NCBI GenBank assembly: GCA_023897205.1
Contig: JAHWDD010000012.1
Coordinates: 620,001 to 684,000 of the forward strand
Source: Exophiala sp. HKRS030
Taxonomy: Eukaryota > Ascomycota > Eurotiomycetes > Chaetothyriales > Herpotrichiellaceae
DNA length: 64,000 bases
Reading direction: 5' to 3'
Shown here: piece by piece, positions 1 through 11,697 of the stretch
Position numbering within the stretch: position 1 is the first letter of the stretch
Layout: every line of letters starts with the position of its first letter
The notes under the pieces: model-generated
Seen by the model: the letters and a program-made list of their open reading frames with translations, nothing else
Told to the model about the DNA's origin: nothing
Databases searched by the model: none
Position numbers and translations under genes: made by a program

Positions 1-1508
1 TGCATTTTCGGTCGAGAGTCCGTGTCCATGGTCGAGTCGACCGTGCCGCCGACATCAGCAACGTCGTAGGTGTCATCTCGCTCGTCGTCATCGCTGTCAA
101 ACGCGGCCAGGGCCGCCATAATTGCAGCCTTTCTTCGGATGTGCTCATCCTCACCCTCACCCTCCACGGTTATCGCTTTCCGACCTCTATGTAGCCGTTT
201 CGCCGAGACGTGCAGCTTGTCGAATTCGTCTCCATCAAACACGTTCTTTCTTTGCGAGGGTAATGGCGGAGTTGACCGCGGTGCTATATCATGGGCTGGT
301 CCATCAAGGTAGCTTAAGGGCTCTTCGGACTCATCTGACTCGCGAAGGGTGGCTGGAAGGGAGTCTGGTTCGAGTAGTGCAGCGATCACCGCTTCTGGGT
401 CGTCGTTGAAATGGTCAAGAAGTCGAAGGATGTAATTATTGGATAGATTGGGGAAAAGCTCGTGTATTTGTGACACTTGGGAAGCTTTGTGAATGTGCAT
501 GACTTCATGTGCGTCAGCTTTGGCCTTCCCCTTGGCAGGCTTCCGCCGACGGGGCCCCGGCGCAGGATGAAGGTGTGCGGTATTCAGACGGTAGGCCGTG
601 AGTGCATCGAACAGGCTTTGCCCTCGCTTTCCAGAAGTGACGGCGGTATCGGCAGCCAAATGTCTCAAGAATGAGGTTTGGCATACCAAGCTTGAGCAGA
701 GGGTCGGTGTGAAAGCGTTGGATTTTGTCGCTCGGTCAGCTTCTGATTTCATGTGGTAGAGATGATCCAATAGCAAAGAGCTATTCTGCAGCCCATCCGA
801 CATAAGACTTCTCAGACAATAGAAGATGTTCTCCGTCAACAGCTTCTGAATTGCAAGTGTGTCAGGCCCCGCCCGCAAGCCACCGTAAGCTTCGATCAGT
901 GACTCGATGAAATCGGAACCCGTCATCAATACGACACCTGCCTCCGGTGAAACCTTGAGGAACGGATTGAACAGTTGGAGAGTTTCCGACAAGGTCTCTT
1001 GTTGGTGCAGTGCAGCAGAGAGAGATTCCGATGTGCTTCGCTTCCAACTCTCGACTGCAGTGCTCATCTGTGCCTTGTCCCTCGCCCACAGTGAACGAAT
1101 AGTAGTTTTCACGTCGGTGACAGAGCCATAAACTGAACTGAGAAGACAAAGAATGCTCAGCAACTTGGATTCCTCAAAGTCGAAAGGAACTCCTGTTCCC
1201 AGTAGAAGGCGCTTGAGAAGTAAGTACGCCCGTCTCAGCAGGAGACGTTCTTTCTGTGAACATGTCGAGTTCCATCTTTCTCGTCCCGCGCATTCCAGTA
1301 GTGAACGCAAGAATTCCACTTCGGCGGTAGAATCCGAGAATGAGAATTTCGCGAACTCTTGGTCGCTCAGCCGAAGGCGAAATTCGATACTGGAAAGCCA
1401 CGAGTCGAGATATCCATCATAGACATTGGCACCGAGGCTACTTCTTATGTTTGAAGACGGGAACGGTGCCAGTGGAGGAAGATGGCCTGAGGACCCTCGT
1501 CCATTCAT
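1..1508 (-). CDS. cue3: Cue3/ASCC2 (Rqt3) homologue, CUE-domain ribosome quality control factor, C-terminus outside window
   Basis: One uninterrupted frame of about 502 codons runs from ATG 1508 off the left edge, so the C-terminus is missing. The N-terminal two thirds is the helical region typical of ASCC2. A CUE domain (ubiquitin binding) lies at about residues 342-383, with the core LFPNLSN and LLDHF. An acidic stretch with DDTYD at about 470-485 matches the segment that follows the CUE domain in ASCC2 proteins. Family members belong to the ASC-1/RQT complex, which splits collided ribosomes by recognising ubiquitinated 40S subunits. The frame upstream of 1508 is closed by a TGA, which supports this start. 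No intron is needed. It is divergent from the S20 gene. The family is assigned from the domain order and is fairly secure. Confidence 0.85.
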   Translation of the reverse strand, partial: MNGRGSSGHLPPLAPFPSSNIRSSLGANVYDGYLDSWLSSIEFRLRLSDQEFAKFSFSDSTAEVEFLRSLLECAGRERWNSTCSQKERLLLRRAYLLLKRLLLGTGVPFDFEESKLLSILCLLSSVYGSVTDVKTTIRSLWARDKAQMSTAVESWKRSTSESLSAALHQQETLSETLQLFNPFLKVSPEAGVVLMTGSDFIESLIEAYGGLRAGPDTLAIQKLLTENIFYCLRSLMSDGLQNSSLLLDHLYHMKSEADRATKSNAFTPTLCSSLVCQTSFLRHLAADTAVTSGKRGQSLFDALTAYRLNTAHLHPAPGPRRRKPAKGKAKADAHEVMHIHKASQVSQIHELFPNLSNNYILRLLDHFNDDPEAVIAALLEPDSLPATLRESDESEEPLSYLDGPAHDIAPRSTPPLPSQRKNVFDGDEFDKLHVSAKRLHRGRKAITVEGEGEDEHIRRKAAIMAALAAFDSDDDERDDTYDVADVGGTVDSTMDTDSRPKM

Positions 1509-1913
1509 CTCAGGACGACTCGTAACACCTTCTTGGGTTCAAAAGGTGTCTCGAAAATTGAAGAGATCCTGTATTAGATTTATTTATCCAACCTTTGCCC
1601 CGTCGTCACTGTTGCAAGTGTGACTGTTACTTGTACAGTCAGCGATCAAGTAAAGTGACCGAAATGGTTAGCGTCATAATTATCTTACCTAATTACTTAT
1701 ATAAGCTGCAAATCTTGGCAGCGGCACACGAATTTTTTGAGATAGACTCAAATCCGAGTGCGATTCTAACTCTTTCGAATTCTTTTCCTCCAGCCTTTCA
1801 TCACTTTACCGAGCCGCAGTTGTTCAGGTCTTGATTGGTGCCGACGTCTCTTCCCACCCCTTCTTCTCATACAAAATTTTCGCACATTCTCATCGACAAT
1901 TTCAACCGCGAAA
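1509..1913. promoter_or_regulatory. Shared upstream region of cue3 and rps20
   Basis: This 405-base gap separates two divergent starts. A pyrimidine-rich stretch at about 1845-1870 lies just ahead of the S20 start, as is common for highly expressed ribosomal protein genes. I see no other gene. Confidence 0.5.
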
Positions 1914-2355
1914 ATGTCTTTCCAAAAGCCAGAGAAGGATTTCGGCGAGGGGCCAGTACGTTTTGACCTAGCGCAGCGCAGCGCATCTTGAGTGTCTCTA
2001 TATCGCGCGCACCTGTACTGACTGATGATGTTGCGTGTTCTTGCAGAAAATCCACAAGATCCGAATCACCCTCACCTCTCGCAAAGTCCAATCTCTCGAG
2101 AAGGTCTGCACCGAACTCCTCGAGCGCGCAAAGTCCAAGCACCTCCGCGTCAAGGGTCCGGTCCGCCTGCCCACCAAGACCTTGAAGGTGACCACCCGCA
2201 AGACCCCTTGCGGTGAGGGTAGCAAGACCTGGGACATGTACGAGATGAGAATCCACAAGCGTCTCATCGACCTCAACGCCCCGACCGAAGTTGTCAAGCA
2301 GATCATCATCAACATCGAAGCCGGTGTCGAGGTCGAGGTCACCATTGCCGCATAA
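1914..2355 (+). CDS. rps20: 40S ribosomal protein S20 (uS10)
   Basis: Two exons, 1914-1955 and 2047-2355, encode 116 residues. Exon 1 is 14 codons and ends in phase 0 at a GTACGT donor. The acceptor is TTGCAG before 2047. The joined protein starts [20 protein letters not shown] and contains the conserved uS10 segments [10 protein letters not shown] and [13 protein letters not shown]20 sits in the head of the small ribosomal subunit and contacts incoming mRNA. An early intron shortly after the start codon is common in fungal ribosomal protein genes. The identification is essentially certain. Confidence 0.97.
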
Positions 2356-2703
2356 AGAAGTGTGGAAGTAGCTGTTGTCAGCCAGGAGTCACCTTAGCAT
2401 GACAGACAGGGCCAGGGCTTAGTCAACGCCAACGCGAGCGGAGTAAGGTCTTGTGAGATCAATGCAGAATTCAGACACAGCTCGGAGACTTGAGCAAAAT
2501 TCAAATACTCTGCTTAAGCAAACGATCAATGGAGTGTTGAATCGGTTCAGAAATGTTCAATTATGGTTCTAATTTTGCGTTTTCGGGCTATACACCAGAG
2601 TTCTCCGTCCACCATGCGTACACCATGCGCGAAAGTAGATATCTCCCGCAACCTTCGGTTGCAATCGCATCCATACTCGCACGTGTTCGTTGTCACATTC
2701 AGG
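2356..2703. other. Convergent 3' region of rps20 and nup42
   Basis: This 348-base gap lies between two convergent stop codons. It is AT-rich in part and should hold both 3' ends. No gene or repeat is visible. Confidence 0.5.
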
Positions 2704-4737
2704 CTAGAAATCATACACGTCCCATTCTCGCATGGGTGGTACCAACGGAATCTGCCCATCTTTAAACCGACCTTCTTCAAAAAGGTACTTGTACTGCTCT
2801 TGAATCTCCGTCGTGTATTCGTCGTCCTTGCCTTGGGTATCGTGCCTCTTCGCCTCGTTATTCAATGCCACGACATCAGGAGTAGCTCCAGCATCAGGGA
2901 ACCAGATCTTCTCCCAGCCCTTGCCATCTGGTCGGTTGTAACATGGCGTACTCTCGAGATACCGCACACGTTGTCCCCTGTATGTACTCAGCTGATTCGG
3001 CCCATTCTTCTGTGGCGGAACCGGTGGCAGGCTCTGGGTGTAGTGTGTGGCATGTGGAGGTCGTCCAATCAGAGGATGCGCCGTAGAAGATGTGTTGACA
3101 ATCGGCTTGACCGATGCTGAGGCAGGGACAGGCGCCAATGGCTGAGCTGACGGCGTCGCGAAAGGGTTGGCACGGGAGATCGGCCTCGACCCTGAAGGAG
3201 ATGTTGTCTCCATGGTTTCATCTTTAGGCGGCTCTTCTGCGGACTTGGGCCCGAAAGGGTTCGCCGGAGCACTTGGTTGCCCAAATGATGGAGCAGGAGC
3301 TGCGCCAAATGCAGGCTGCCCAAACCCGGACGCTGTTGGCTGCGAGGGTTGACAGAAACCGGAAGAATTATTGGCAGGCTGACTGAACGGAGATGTGGTG
3401 GGCTGCGTGGTCTGTCCGAAGCCCGAAGCTGGCTGTGATGGTTGCCCGAACGTTGTCGCTGCTTGTCCAAAAGCAGGTTTTCCAAACGCGGATGGTTGCC
3501 CGAAACCAGAACTTGGCTGCGAAGATTGTCCGAATCCAGTCGAAGGCTGACTGGGCTGTCCGAAAGTTGCAGCTGGCTGAGATGGTTGTCCAAATGCCGT
3601 CGAAGACTGGCCGAACCCACCTGAAGCAGAGGCTGGCGCAAAAGGATTTTTGGAAGCGTTAGACCCGAAGCCAGATGAACCAAATGCTGGCTGTCCAAAG
3701 CCTGAGGATGGCTGAGCAGGTTGTCCGAAGGTCGAAGAAGGTTGGGACGGCTGCCCAAATGACCCTGTTGGTTGTGAAGGCTGAGAGAGGGGAGATGATG
3801 CCTGGGCCGCCTGGCCAAATGCTGGTTGCCCAAAGCCGGAACTTCCAAACGCAGGCTTTCCAAATGAAGCAGCTGATGCAGGTTGGCCAAATCCCCCAGA
3901 ACTACCGAATCCGCTCTGGCCGAATGCAGGCTTTCCAAAGGATGAAGAACTTCCAAATCCACCAGATTGATTTGGTGTACCGAAAGAACTAGCTGCTGGT
4001 TTTGAAAATGGATTCGGAGAAGAATTCTGCCCGAAAGCGTTACCTGTGGAGGGAGTGGGTACAGACTTGCTGCTGTCACCCTGCGAATTCGAGCCGATCC
4101 TGTCGACGATGTCGTATCTATTTGGATGCTTCTTAGCTGCATCTTCCATGAATCTGCTCACATCTTCGGAATTGTCGACGATCTGCTTCATGTCCTGTTC
4201 CGCTTTACCCCAGAGGGCAATGGCTTCTTGATCTGCTTCAGCTTGCTTGCCTGAACTCGCATATTCGTAGAAGCGAACCCGCACTTCTTCCGGGCTATAC
4301 TCATTGCTCTCAAGCAGTGAAGCCGGACAATCTGAGCTGGGTCCATAGGAGGATAAGATCCATTTTGGCCGAGCTTTATTAGCTGATAAATCTGTTCTCA
4401 CATCGACACTATTCACGCGCCAGGAATCTTGTCGACCTACACCAACAGTGTTAGTCTCACGGAACCACATGGTCAATTCAACCATTTCGGATTGGTCGAT
4501 GCTCACGATTGTTTCCGAGACCTCCAGATCGATTTGGACCGCCGCTACTCAGAACTCCGAATCTGTTTTGATTTGCAAATCCGCCACCAGTGTTACTTGG
4601 GTGCTCATTTCTGCAATTATCTGTGCGGATGGAATCAGTGCTTCGTCGAAGATAATCATACATAACCACAAAGCCAACATGATGAACATACTGCCGTATC
4701 TGCAATTACCCTGCAGGAAAAATTTGCACACCACCAT
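2704..4737 (-). CDS. nup42: FG-nucleoporin with CCCH zinc finger, Nup42/Rip1/Amo1 type
   Basis: Three exons (4737-4692, 4620-4507, 4436-2704) give 630 residues. Joining the first two restores a CCCH zinc finger near the N-terminus: CKFFLQGNC, then RYGNNC, then RNEH. Introns are 71 and 70 nt; the second has an ACTAAC branch site and a GTAG acceptor. The middle of the protein, about residues 150-430, is packed with FG, GFG and SFG repeats separated by Ser, Gln and Pro. The C-terminus (GWEKIWFPD, then an acidic tail) is the conserved part that in yeast Nup42 binds Gle1 at the cytoplasmic face of the pore. The role is in mRNA export with Gle1 and Dbp5. Architecture and splice joins agree well. 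Confidence 0.9.
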
Positions 4738-5580
4738 TGCTGCTTACTACGACGCTGCAGCAGATAAGATTGCTCCAAAGAAAGCAATCAAAGATGAGAA
4801 TCGCAGATCATCATCGTCTAGCGCATTTCTGACTCTCAGGCAGACTAGACGTCCGGGGAAATGAAGTTTCAACGGAGAGTGTGACTCGGCTCTGCCAGAA
4901 GGCGCGACTTCGTTCGTGTATCCGGAGGTGAGAAGTTACGGACTCGACCCGCCTATGAAATAGGAGTCAATATCAAAAACAAGAATAGCAAATAACGAAG
5001 GATGTGATCAAAGATGGCTATTTGTTATGTGAAAAGGATGTTGCTGAAATGGGCGTTGGTTGAAAGAGGCGTTAGAGTAAATTTGGCGCGTTCCTGAGGC
5101 TGAGGCACTTTTTACTCAGAACCAATCATATTGCCATAATCCTACTTAGGTGCATATTTAGTTATTCTTAACTCGTAACTGAATAGACCTTGTCGGTCAA
5201 TTTATTAGACCTGGCAAATGTTCTCTAATACCTTTAATACCTTTGCGCAGTATTGAGGACAGACACCTATCAATGCCGCTGCTATTCTCTTTGTATGATC
5301 ACAAATGAAGCGAAAGCGTGACTTTTACTCATTTCCAAGAAGATCATAAAACACCATCATGTCCGAATCATGACAGTGAGGGTCCTTTGTCATATTTTTA
5401 GAGAGGCATGTCGATCATTGCCATAGCATAAATATAGATTGTGGATACTACATTCCAGCATTACGAAATCAAGTCCTTTGTGACATCTTCTGATGGATAC
5501 CAGAATCATAGAATTCGCTTGCTGACGGGTTTGGGTTATGGTACTTTTGATCACAAGTTCCGCGCTACACGGACCTCGGA
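4738..5580. other. Intergenic region, nup42 upstream and apl2 downstream
   Basis: These 843 bases are AT-rich, with frequent in-frame stops in all frames. The region holds the nup42 promoter on the low side and the 3' end of the adaptin gene on the high side. I see no further gene. Confidence 0.5.
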
Positions 5581-7983
5581 TTAAAAGAGCGATAGCAAAT
5601 CCTCATTTGTCTTCTTCCCTGTAGCATTGTCAAGTTGTTGTTTTGGTGGTGGTGGCTGGGACCCCGATAAATCCATTGATGCAAAGCCATTCATGATGTC
5701 GCTGTCGGACATGCCACCAAATCCCGCAGTGTTTGACGTTGAAGATGCTCCATTGCCAAATACACCAAGAAGATCATCCATGTTGTTCGCTGCAGGCGCC
5801 TGACCGACTGCTGGAGAATCAACCCTCTGAGGGGTTCCGGCAAGGCCTTCGAGTCCGGAGAGACCGTTTGCTGGCTTTTCAGATACTGAGGCAGGTGCAG
5901 CACCGTCGAAATCAATATCAAGTAGATTCTCCACGTTGTTCTGTGCTTCGGGTACTTTGCCTTGCACAGCCGCCGCTGCAGCAGCCGCGGCAAGGGGATT
6001 TTCTCTTGCATTCTGCATTTGCTCCTCAATCGCAGCTCGTTGCACTGCATCAGCGCCAAATCGTCCTTGGCCCACGAATTGCTCGGGAGGTTTGTGGTAT
6101 ACTGAAGCTAACGTTGACAATTCCGCAAGTAATCTTTCCAGCAAGGCCGGAGGTAATGATTGGATCGTCGTCGTAATAGGCGGTTTCTCAGACAGGACAA
6201 TATTTTTGGGCGCATTTTGATCGCTTGTGTTGGACAGGAGGCGCCAGTAGACGTATGCACGATCCCGGATATCTGGGTTGTCAGACTCGGCGGTCGCCGC
6301 GTGAAGGACTTTTTGAACCAGGCCTTGCGCAGCCTGCGGTCGTTTCAGGAAGAGCTTCACCACTGCAGTCAATATCTGGAGCTGTGTCTGTGTGAATTCT
6401 TCTGCAAAGCCATCGACAAAGCCACCCAGAATGTCGCCAGCGTTGCTTATCTTCTCGGCATACTCGCCCACGATCCAGATTAACGAGCCCCTAGCGTTCG
6501 GCTCGTCTAAATCATCTATGCATTTGCATAATGTGGGGATGATTCCTTCGTAGCCAGGGTATTTCCGGAAGATGTCCTTGATCACCACAATGACTTCTTG
6601 TACCACATAGTTGACCTTTGTGTTGATCAAGTCTAGCAGTGTGTTGACACATCGTTCACTTGCGCTTTCAATCTTGATTGCAACTTGGCCAATGGCCTTC
6701 ACCGCTCTTCGTACGAAATCCATGTCTACCTCCAGGGCATACTCTTTGAGTTCCGCAAGTAGTTGGTCCACATTCGCCTCATTCGCTATCCGCACCATGA
6801 TCTCAAGCTTCTGAAACTTGACATAAGGAGGGTCGTTGTATTTGCAGAAAAACACTCGGATCTCCTTGCTGAGTATGTCGGGCTGTTTCTGGAGCAAGAG
6901 ATCGATATTCCGCAGCGCCACGTATTGGACTTCTGGTGCCGATGATACGAGTGTTACCAGGGGTGGCGCCATCTTTTTAAGATAGGATTTCTGCGTATCG
7001 GAGGGGAGTTGTCTCATATGCAGGAAAACAGCCTTGACAGCGGAGACAACGACGCTGGAATTGACGTGTTGAAATTGAGGGGCCACTCTTTCACAGATAT
7101 GTTCTGCTTCTTTGACATCCTGTGCCTTGTAATCCGCCAGAGTGCTGAGAATGGTGACTCGACCCCATTCTGTACATTCGTTAAGTGCCATGAGCAGTTT
7201 TTTCAGGGTATTGGGTGTGATTTGGAGGGCGTTCGTCTCGGGCGCAGACTCGTTGATTTCTGCCAGCGCTTGTACTGAGTTGGCGACCACCATTGGATTT
7301 GGATCGCCAATCATTTCCTGCAGTTTTTCGAGGAAGCCGTTCTCGAGGCACATGGCTGGATTGAGGTCGAAGAGTTTCGCGACGCATATCGCCGCAGTCT
7401 TTCGGACATAAGGGGACTCGTCGCTCAAGGTCTTGCGTAGGGGTTCTTCCATATAGTCAATCATCTTGTCCACTCTTATGCAGCCCATTGTGCGAATGGC
7501 TAGGGCACGAATTAAAGGGTTGGGGTCTTCGGAGTCCTGCACGAAGGTATTGACGGCGAGAATACAGAGGTCGGGGTGTGATTTGGCGTAGTTCCTGGAC
7601 ACAGTTTAGTTCTCGTGTTCCGGTGTAGGTGTACATAAACGTACATGAGATACAAGTAGACCAGCTTCTTCTGATCGAGGTCTGCCGTTGCGATGTTCTT
7701 CAGAACGTCGGGAAAGAGCGCGGAGACATCTTTGCCCAGTGTCATCGCCATGATGGTTTTCTGAATCGCTTCCTTGCTAAAATTGGATGAATCAGAATGG
7801 GGATGGGTAGATTGAGGACAATGTTCTCACCGTTCGTAGGCATATTGTGATCTGAAGAATCATTGTCAGCATCTCCGTCGCAAAAGCACAATAGTATGGG
7901 ACCTACACCAGGCCGGCCCTGAGTTCAAATGTCTCGCCCTTCCGCGGGGGCGCAAACGCATTTCTCATCCTGTTCATTGCCAT
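5581..7983 (-). CDS. apl2: AP-1 clathrin adaptor beta subunit (beta-adaptin, Apl2)
   Basis: Four exons (7983-7907, 7851-7831, 7776-7645, 7594-5581) give 747 residues. Exon 2 is a 21-nt microexon encoding SQYAYE between two introns of 55 and 54 nt. The N-terminus [17 protein letters not shown] and the block [14 protein letters not shown] are characteristic of AP-1 beta. Most of the protein is an Armadillo/HEAT solenoid. The hinge carries a clathrin-box-like LLDID at about residue 625 and ends in DLLSLF. There is no C-terminal ear domain, as in yeast Apl2 (a similar length). The complex sorts cargo between the trans-Golgi and endosomes. Confidence 0.93.
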
Positions 7984-8459
7984 ATTGTCGGCAGGAGGGG
8001 TTCCTCGACACAGTGGACGTGGCGGACTTTGTACTCCGTAAGAAATTGAGGGGCTATCGTTCCATTTCCAGGGATATGTATCAACGGGGCGAGGGCCAAA
8101 GATGCAGTTCAGCGAGGAGAATGGGCTTGTTTCAGGTCGACCAAGAAATATAGGGCTCTTTGGGCTGTCACGTCGAGAATAATCAATGTTGTCAACTTCG
8201 GCATGAAGTGATTGGGAGTTGTGCCCCGTTTGGTTTGGGAATAAACTGGCGCCGCCCTATGGATTCCAGACTATTCCAAAATCGCCTTTTCTATCCCTTT
8301 ATCGAAAACAACAACGGTCGAGACACTCAGATATCTATTGCTTATCTCTCTTGGCTAGCAGCTATCTGAGGCCACATATACGAACTACCCCGGTGAGTAC
8401 CTAGTCAAAGGTGTGAGCTTTGAAGTCGCGCGTTGCAACAACATCCAAACACCTCAAGT
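7984..8459. other. Upstream region of apl2
   Basis: A 476-base gap. It includes one copy of the GTACTCCGTA motif at 8031-8040, which recurs in other gaps of this window. No gene is seen. Confidence 0.4.
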
Positions 8460-9163
8460 TCAACATTGTGTACCACCAGCTCCTCTTCCCAGCAGTAACA
8501 TTGCCACGACCATGCCATAGAGGCCAAGCACTTCGGCAAAGATGAGTATGAGCATCATAGCGACAAAAAGACGGGGCTGTTGAGCTGTTGCTCGAACACC
8601 AGCGTCTCCGCAGATCCCAATACTAAACCCCGAAGCGAGACCGGACAATCCAACTGCAAGTCCAGCTCCCAGTTGTGTGAAACTCGTTGCCAAATGTGTC
8701 GGTTGGGTCGAGATGCCGTACGAGATCAGGATTGATATGACAAGTCCATAAATCGCAACAATTCCAGCCATCAGAATCGGCATCAAGCCTAAAAACGGGC
8801 AGCACGGTCAGAAGGGTTCGGGCTCAAATGCGGTGGTCTTATAGGCGCCGAATCATCAAGACGCACTCCTAACCATGTTGTCCGGTCTTAGTATACCCGC
8901 TGCCATCACACCAATGCCGGATTTGGCAGTTCCGTACGATGCGCCAAAAGTTGTCAAAGCGATGGCTACGGCGCAACCCATGGCGCCAAAGAAGGGCTGG
9001 AACGAGTCGTCAGGTATGTTTAGGTATTTGAAAAGCTCATCATCATGCAAGCAAGACAAGAGCGCCTGGCCTACCTACCGAGTATACAGGACTGTACAGT
9101 TGTTCAGTCGTCTAAACTTCACTTGTAGCAAAAACCGAGGACTTACCAGAGATCTGATGCCAT
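8460..9163 (-). CDS. vma3: V-type ATPase proteolipid subunit c (Vma3 type)
   Basis: Four exons (9163-9147, 9091-9079, 8996-8867, 8788-8460) encode 162 residues. The second exon is only 13 nt; including it gives the N-terminus MASDLCPVYS followed by PFFGAMGC, which matches the Vma3 pattern CPVYAPFFG. Four transmembrane helices are present. The proton-carrying glutamate is E139 within [11 protein letters not shown]. The QQPRLFV motif and terminal Cys also favour subunit c over c' (Vma11). The protein forms the rotor ring of the vacuolar proton pump. Some positions differ from the usual Vma3 consensus ([12 protein letters not shown]), so a diverged paralogue is possible. Confidence 0.88.
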
Positions 9164-9819
9164 GATTGTGGAGGTCACAGCCGAAGATTGCGACGGGCGC
9201 TAAAACTTACCGAAGAAGTGATCAAGATCTGGGAGCTGATATGTTTATATGCTGGTGGAAATAGCTGGCGCCTACATTTCTGGGGCTAAGCAGGCTGCAG
9301 CATTCTCTCCTGTAGCAAGACGAGTGAGGTATAGCCATCTGGTTGGTCGGACAAGTATATTAGGAACAAGTCCACCTCTAAGTAATCACATCATGGGTTT
9401 ATGGTCTCTTCGTAGCTTGCACCATTAGGGTGTAACACTGACCGCGTTGTTTCAGGTCTCTGGAAGATGGCTCGTATTTGGGCGAACCCTGGTAGCACTC
9501 CCTTATTCATGATGACTATGGGTACTCCTAGCGTCATTATTGGCATAAATACATCTTCTTGGGCGTCGCTTCGACTGAAAGGTGCAATGAAATGACAAAA
9601 TCGCAGTGTGGTAGGTAGGGAGTATTGAGTGGTCACTCTAAGGTAAATTAGATAGCCCCTGCTTAGAGCAGCAGCGAGAATTACTAAATAAAGTCAGGGA
9701 GCTTGTCCAGCGAAGTCTTTAATGCCTGGAATATCACCTCGCCTTTCTTCCCTCCACTTATTCTCTTTACGAGCTCCTCTTCCCTTATATCTTGATTCGA
9801 AACTTCAATAGTACTCATC
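9164..9819. other. Divergent upstream region between vma3 and the small membrane-protein gene
   Basis: A 656-base gap between two outward-facing genes. Only short random frames occur. No repeat or RNA gene is recognised. Confidence 0.4.
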
Positions 9820-10047
9820 ATGGCGCTGCCCAATCTCCGCCGGCTGTTTGTCGAAGCGCGCACGGAAGCCGAGGAAAATGAATACTCTCGGAATGCGGTA
9901 TGTCTATTCATACATATCATAGACTCGTTATGCACAAGGGGTCACTAAGTATCTGGGTAGTTTTACAACCTTGTTCTGTTCATTTCCTCAGTCGCCGTCT
10001 TCAGCCTGGTGGCGCAGCGCATGAGCAACAATAAAAGTATCCGATGA
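9820..10047 (+). CDS. Predicted 54-residue single-pass membrane protein
   Basis: Two exons, 9820-9897 and 9961-10047, are joined across a 63-nt intron with GTATGT donor, CACTAAG branch site and GTAG acceptor, phase 0. The product begins MALPNLRRLFVEARTEAEEN, a charged amphipathic segment. It then has one hydrophobic helix of about 18 residues (residues 28-46, YNLVLFISSVAVFSLVA) and a short polar tail ending NNKSIR. This layout suits a small subunit of a membrane complex or a tail-anchored protein, perhaps mitochondrial. I do not recognise the family. Support comes from the clean intron, the sensible start context and the plausible topology. It ends 86 bases before the stop of the convergent next gene. 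Confidence 0.55.
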
Positions 10048-10133
10048 CAAACGATATCCCTCTGGTGATAGTACAAGTCAAGAATGGCGGCACACCGATC
10101 TCCTTCTCGAGCCAACGGTGCTTGCCGACGATG

Positions 10134-11272
10134 TTAGTCAGTCTCCTCGCCATCACTACTCAGGAAGTCGTAGTGCTTTGCGCCTCTCACCAACCGCTTC
10201 GCAGGCCGTCCTTGACTAGCCCGCTGTCCTTGGTTCTTGGTCTCCTCATCGGCACCCCAACGTTCGGCACCCTCTTGAACAGCCTCAATATCTGCCGCCA
10301 ATTCTCGGGCCTCCCTTATCTGATTGGCCTTTTCGATAGAATATCGGCCAGTCATTCCGACATCCGCCAACATCTCCTTCAGGTGCTTAATCTTGGACTT
10401 TGGTGTTTCGTAGGGTTTGAGCTCCTTGCCCCATAGCTTGCGGATCCCACACTTGACGAGCCAGCCCTGAAGCCGTTTTATCTCCGCTTGATCGGGATCA
10501 GCATCTGCATCTGGGTTCGCTTTGGTGGCTGCAGGCTTCTTCTGTCTGCCTTGCGGAGTTTCTTTTCTTCTCTTCTTGGGCTGGGGCTCTTCGTCGAGAA
10601 GCACCGACATTTCACTGTCCGAGTCCACATCATTATTTACATTCTTGTCATGTGTCTCGGATGCTGAAGCCTCATCGGAAGAGTTGTCTTCGTCGGATAT
10701 ATTCCTTCCTGCCTTCTTAGTGTTCGATTTTGACGGCTTTGACTTGGTGGTCAGCACTTTCGCGGAGGGCTTTTCTGGTTTGGATTTTGACTTTGGCTTA
10801 GGCGGATCTGGGTCGAGCTCGCTCAACGGCGAAGATGTACCTTCTGACTGATGCTCCTCTTTTGCAATTTTCTGCTTTTTCCTTGGCGCAGTCTGTCGTT
10901 CAACGGATCGCCGCTTTTTTATCGTGGGCTTGCCTTCTTTGCATGGTTCGTCTCTTGGCTTCATTGAGAGGGCCTCATCGTCCGGAAGGGTGGACTTTAG
11001 ACTCGTTAGTCCTGGGGAATGCATACCGCGAGTGAGTGACTAACCATTTGATCCTTGATGACATCCTTACTTCGCTTTGCCCATGTTTCATGATTTCGGA
11101 AGTAGTCCTTCCTTAGACCGAGCTTCTGCTCTGAGGCTTCACGAATAGAATTGACAGAGAACTCAATTCCGGCTTTGTGAGCCTTGGTTAATTCCTGCCG
11201 AAGGCTCTTTTCAAGATCGCGATCGGACGGCGCCAAATCGCTCGAGGCTTCTGACAGCTCCGAGTCGGACAT
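10134..11272 (-). CDS. DEK_C-type nuclear protein, probable chromatin or transcription regulator
   Basis: Two exons (11272-11045, 10994-10134) give 362 residues. The 50-nt intron has a GTTAGT donor and a GACTAAC branch site close to its AAAG acceptor. Residues 15-76 resemble a DEK C-terminal domain (helical, ending WAKRSKDVIKDQM), which binds DNA or histones. The middle, about 80-230, is highly charged, with Lys/Arg runs such as KKRRS and PKKRRKE that fit nuclear localisation signals. The C-terminal third (EIKRLQGWLVKCGIRKLWGK) is a conserved helical fungal region of unknown role. Nuclear location is inferred; the biochemical function is not known. Confidence 0.75.
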
Positions 11273-11697
11273 GGCGCTGGTAAACAAGAAAACAATGCGA
11301 CCGCGGTATGGATATTGAGCAGCCTTTGTCCTGCGACTCGAGCAAGGGTGATCTGCAAGTGGAGGACGCGTCGGAGACCTATTCAAAAATATGGAGTGTC
11401 CATCCTCCGGTACGAGTAACAGTAGCACAATACCAGTAAATACGAGTGAGTCGTCACTTTCGCAGGCGACATGATGGAGTCCCCGCAAATACAATAACAA
11501 TCGGATCGGATCGTCTGGAAAGAGAAACCCAAGCGAGGCTGCATCGTGCATCGGAATTATCGGGCTTTGACAAATCGGTGCCTTTTTCTTACGGATTGCG
11601 CAGCCAACTTGTTTGATTCTTCTGTAGGCATCTTGGGTGTTGAGACCAGCGCAGAAAGCATCGTCAAGAGGTTCGGTTGAGCGGAGGAGGTGAGCAA
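11273..11697. promoter_or_regulatory. Shared upstream region of the DEK_C gene and erv1
   Basis: These 425 bases separate two divergent genes and should carry both promoters. No specific element is recognised. Confidence 0.4.

Noticed and set aside
3069..4142. 357-codon minus-strand frame opposite phase to nup42
   Set aside because: It is a shadow of the FG-repeat region and has Leu/Ser/His-rich random composition.
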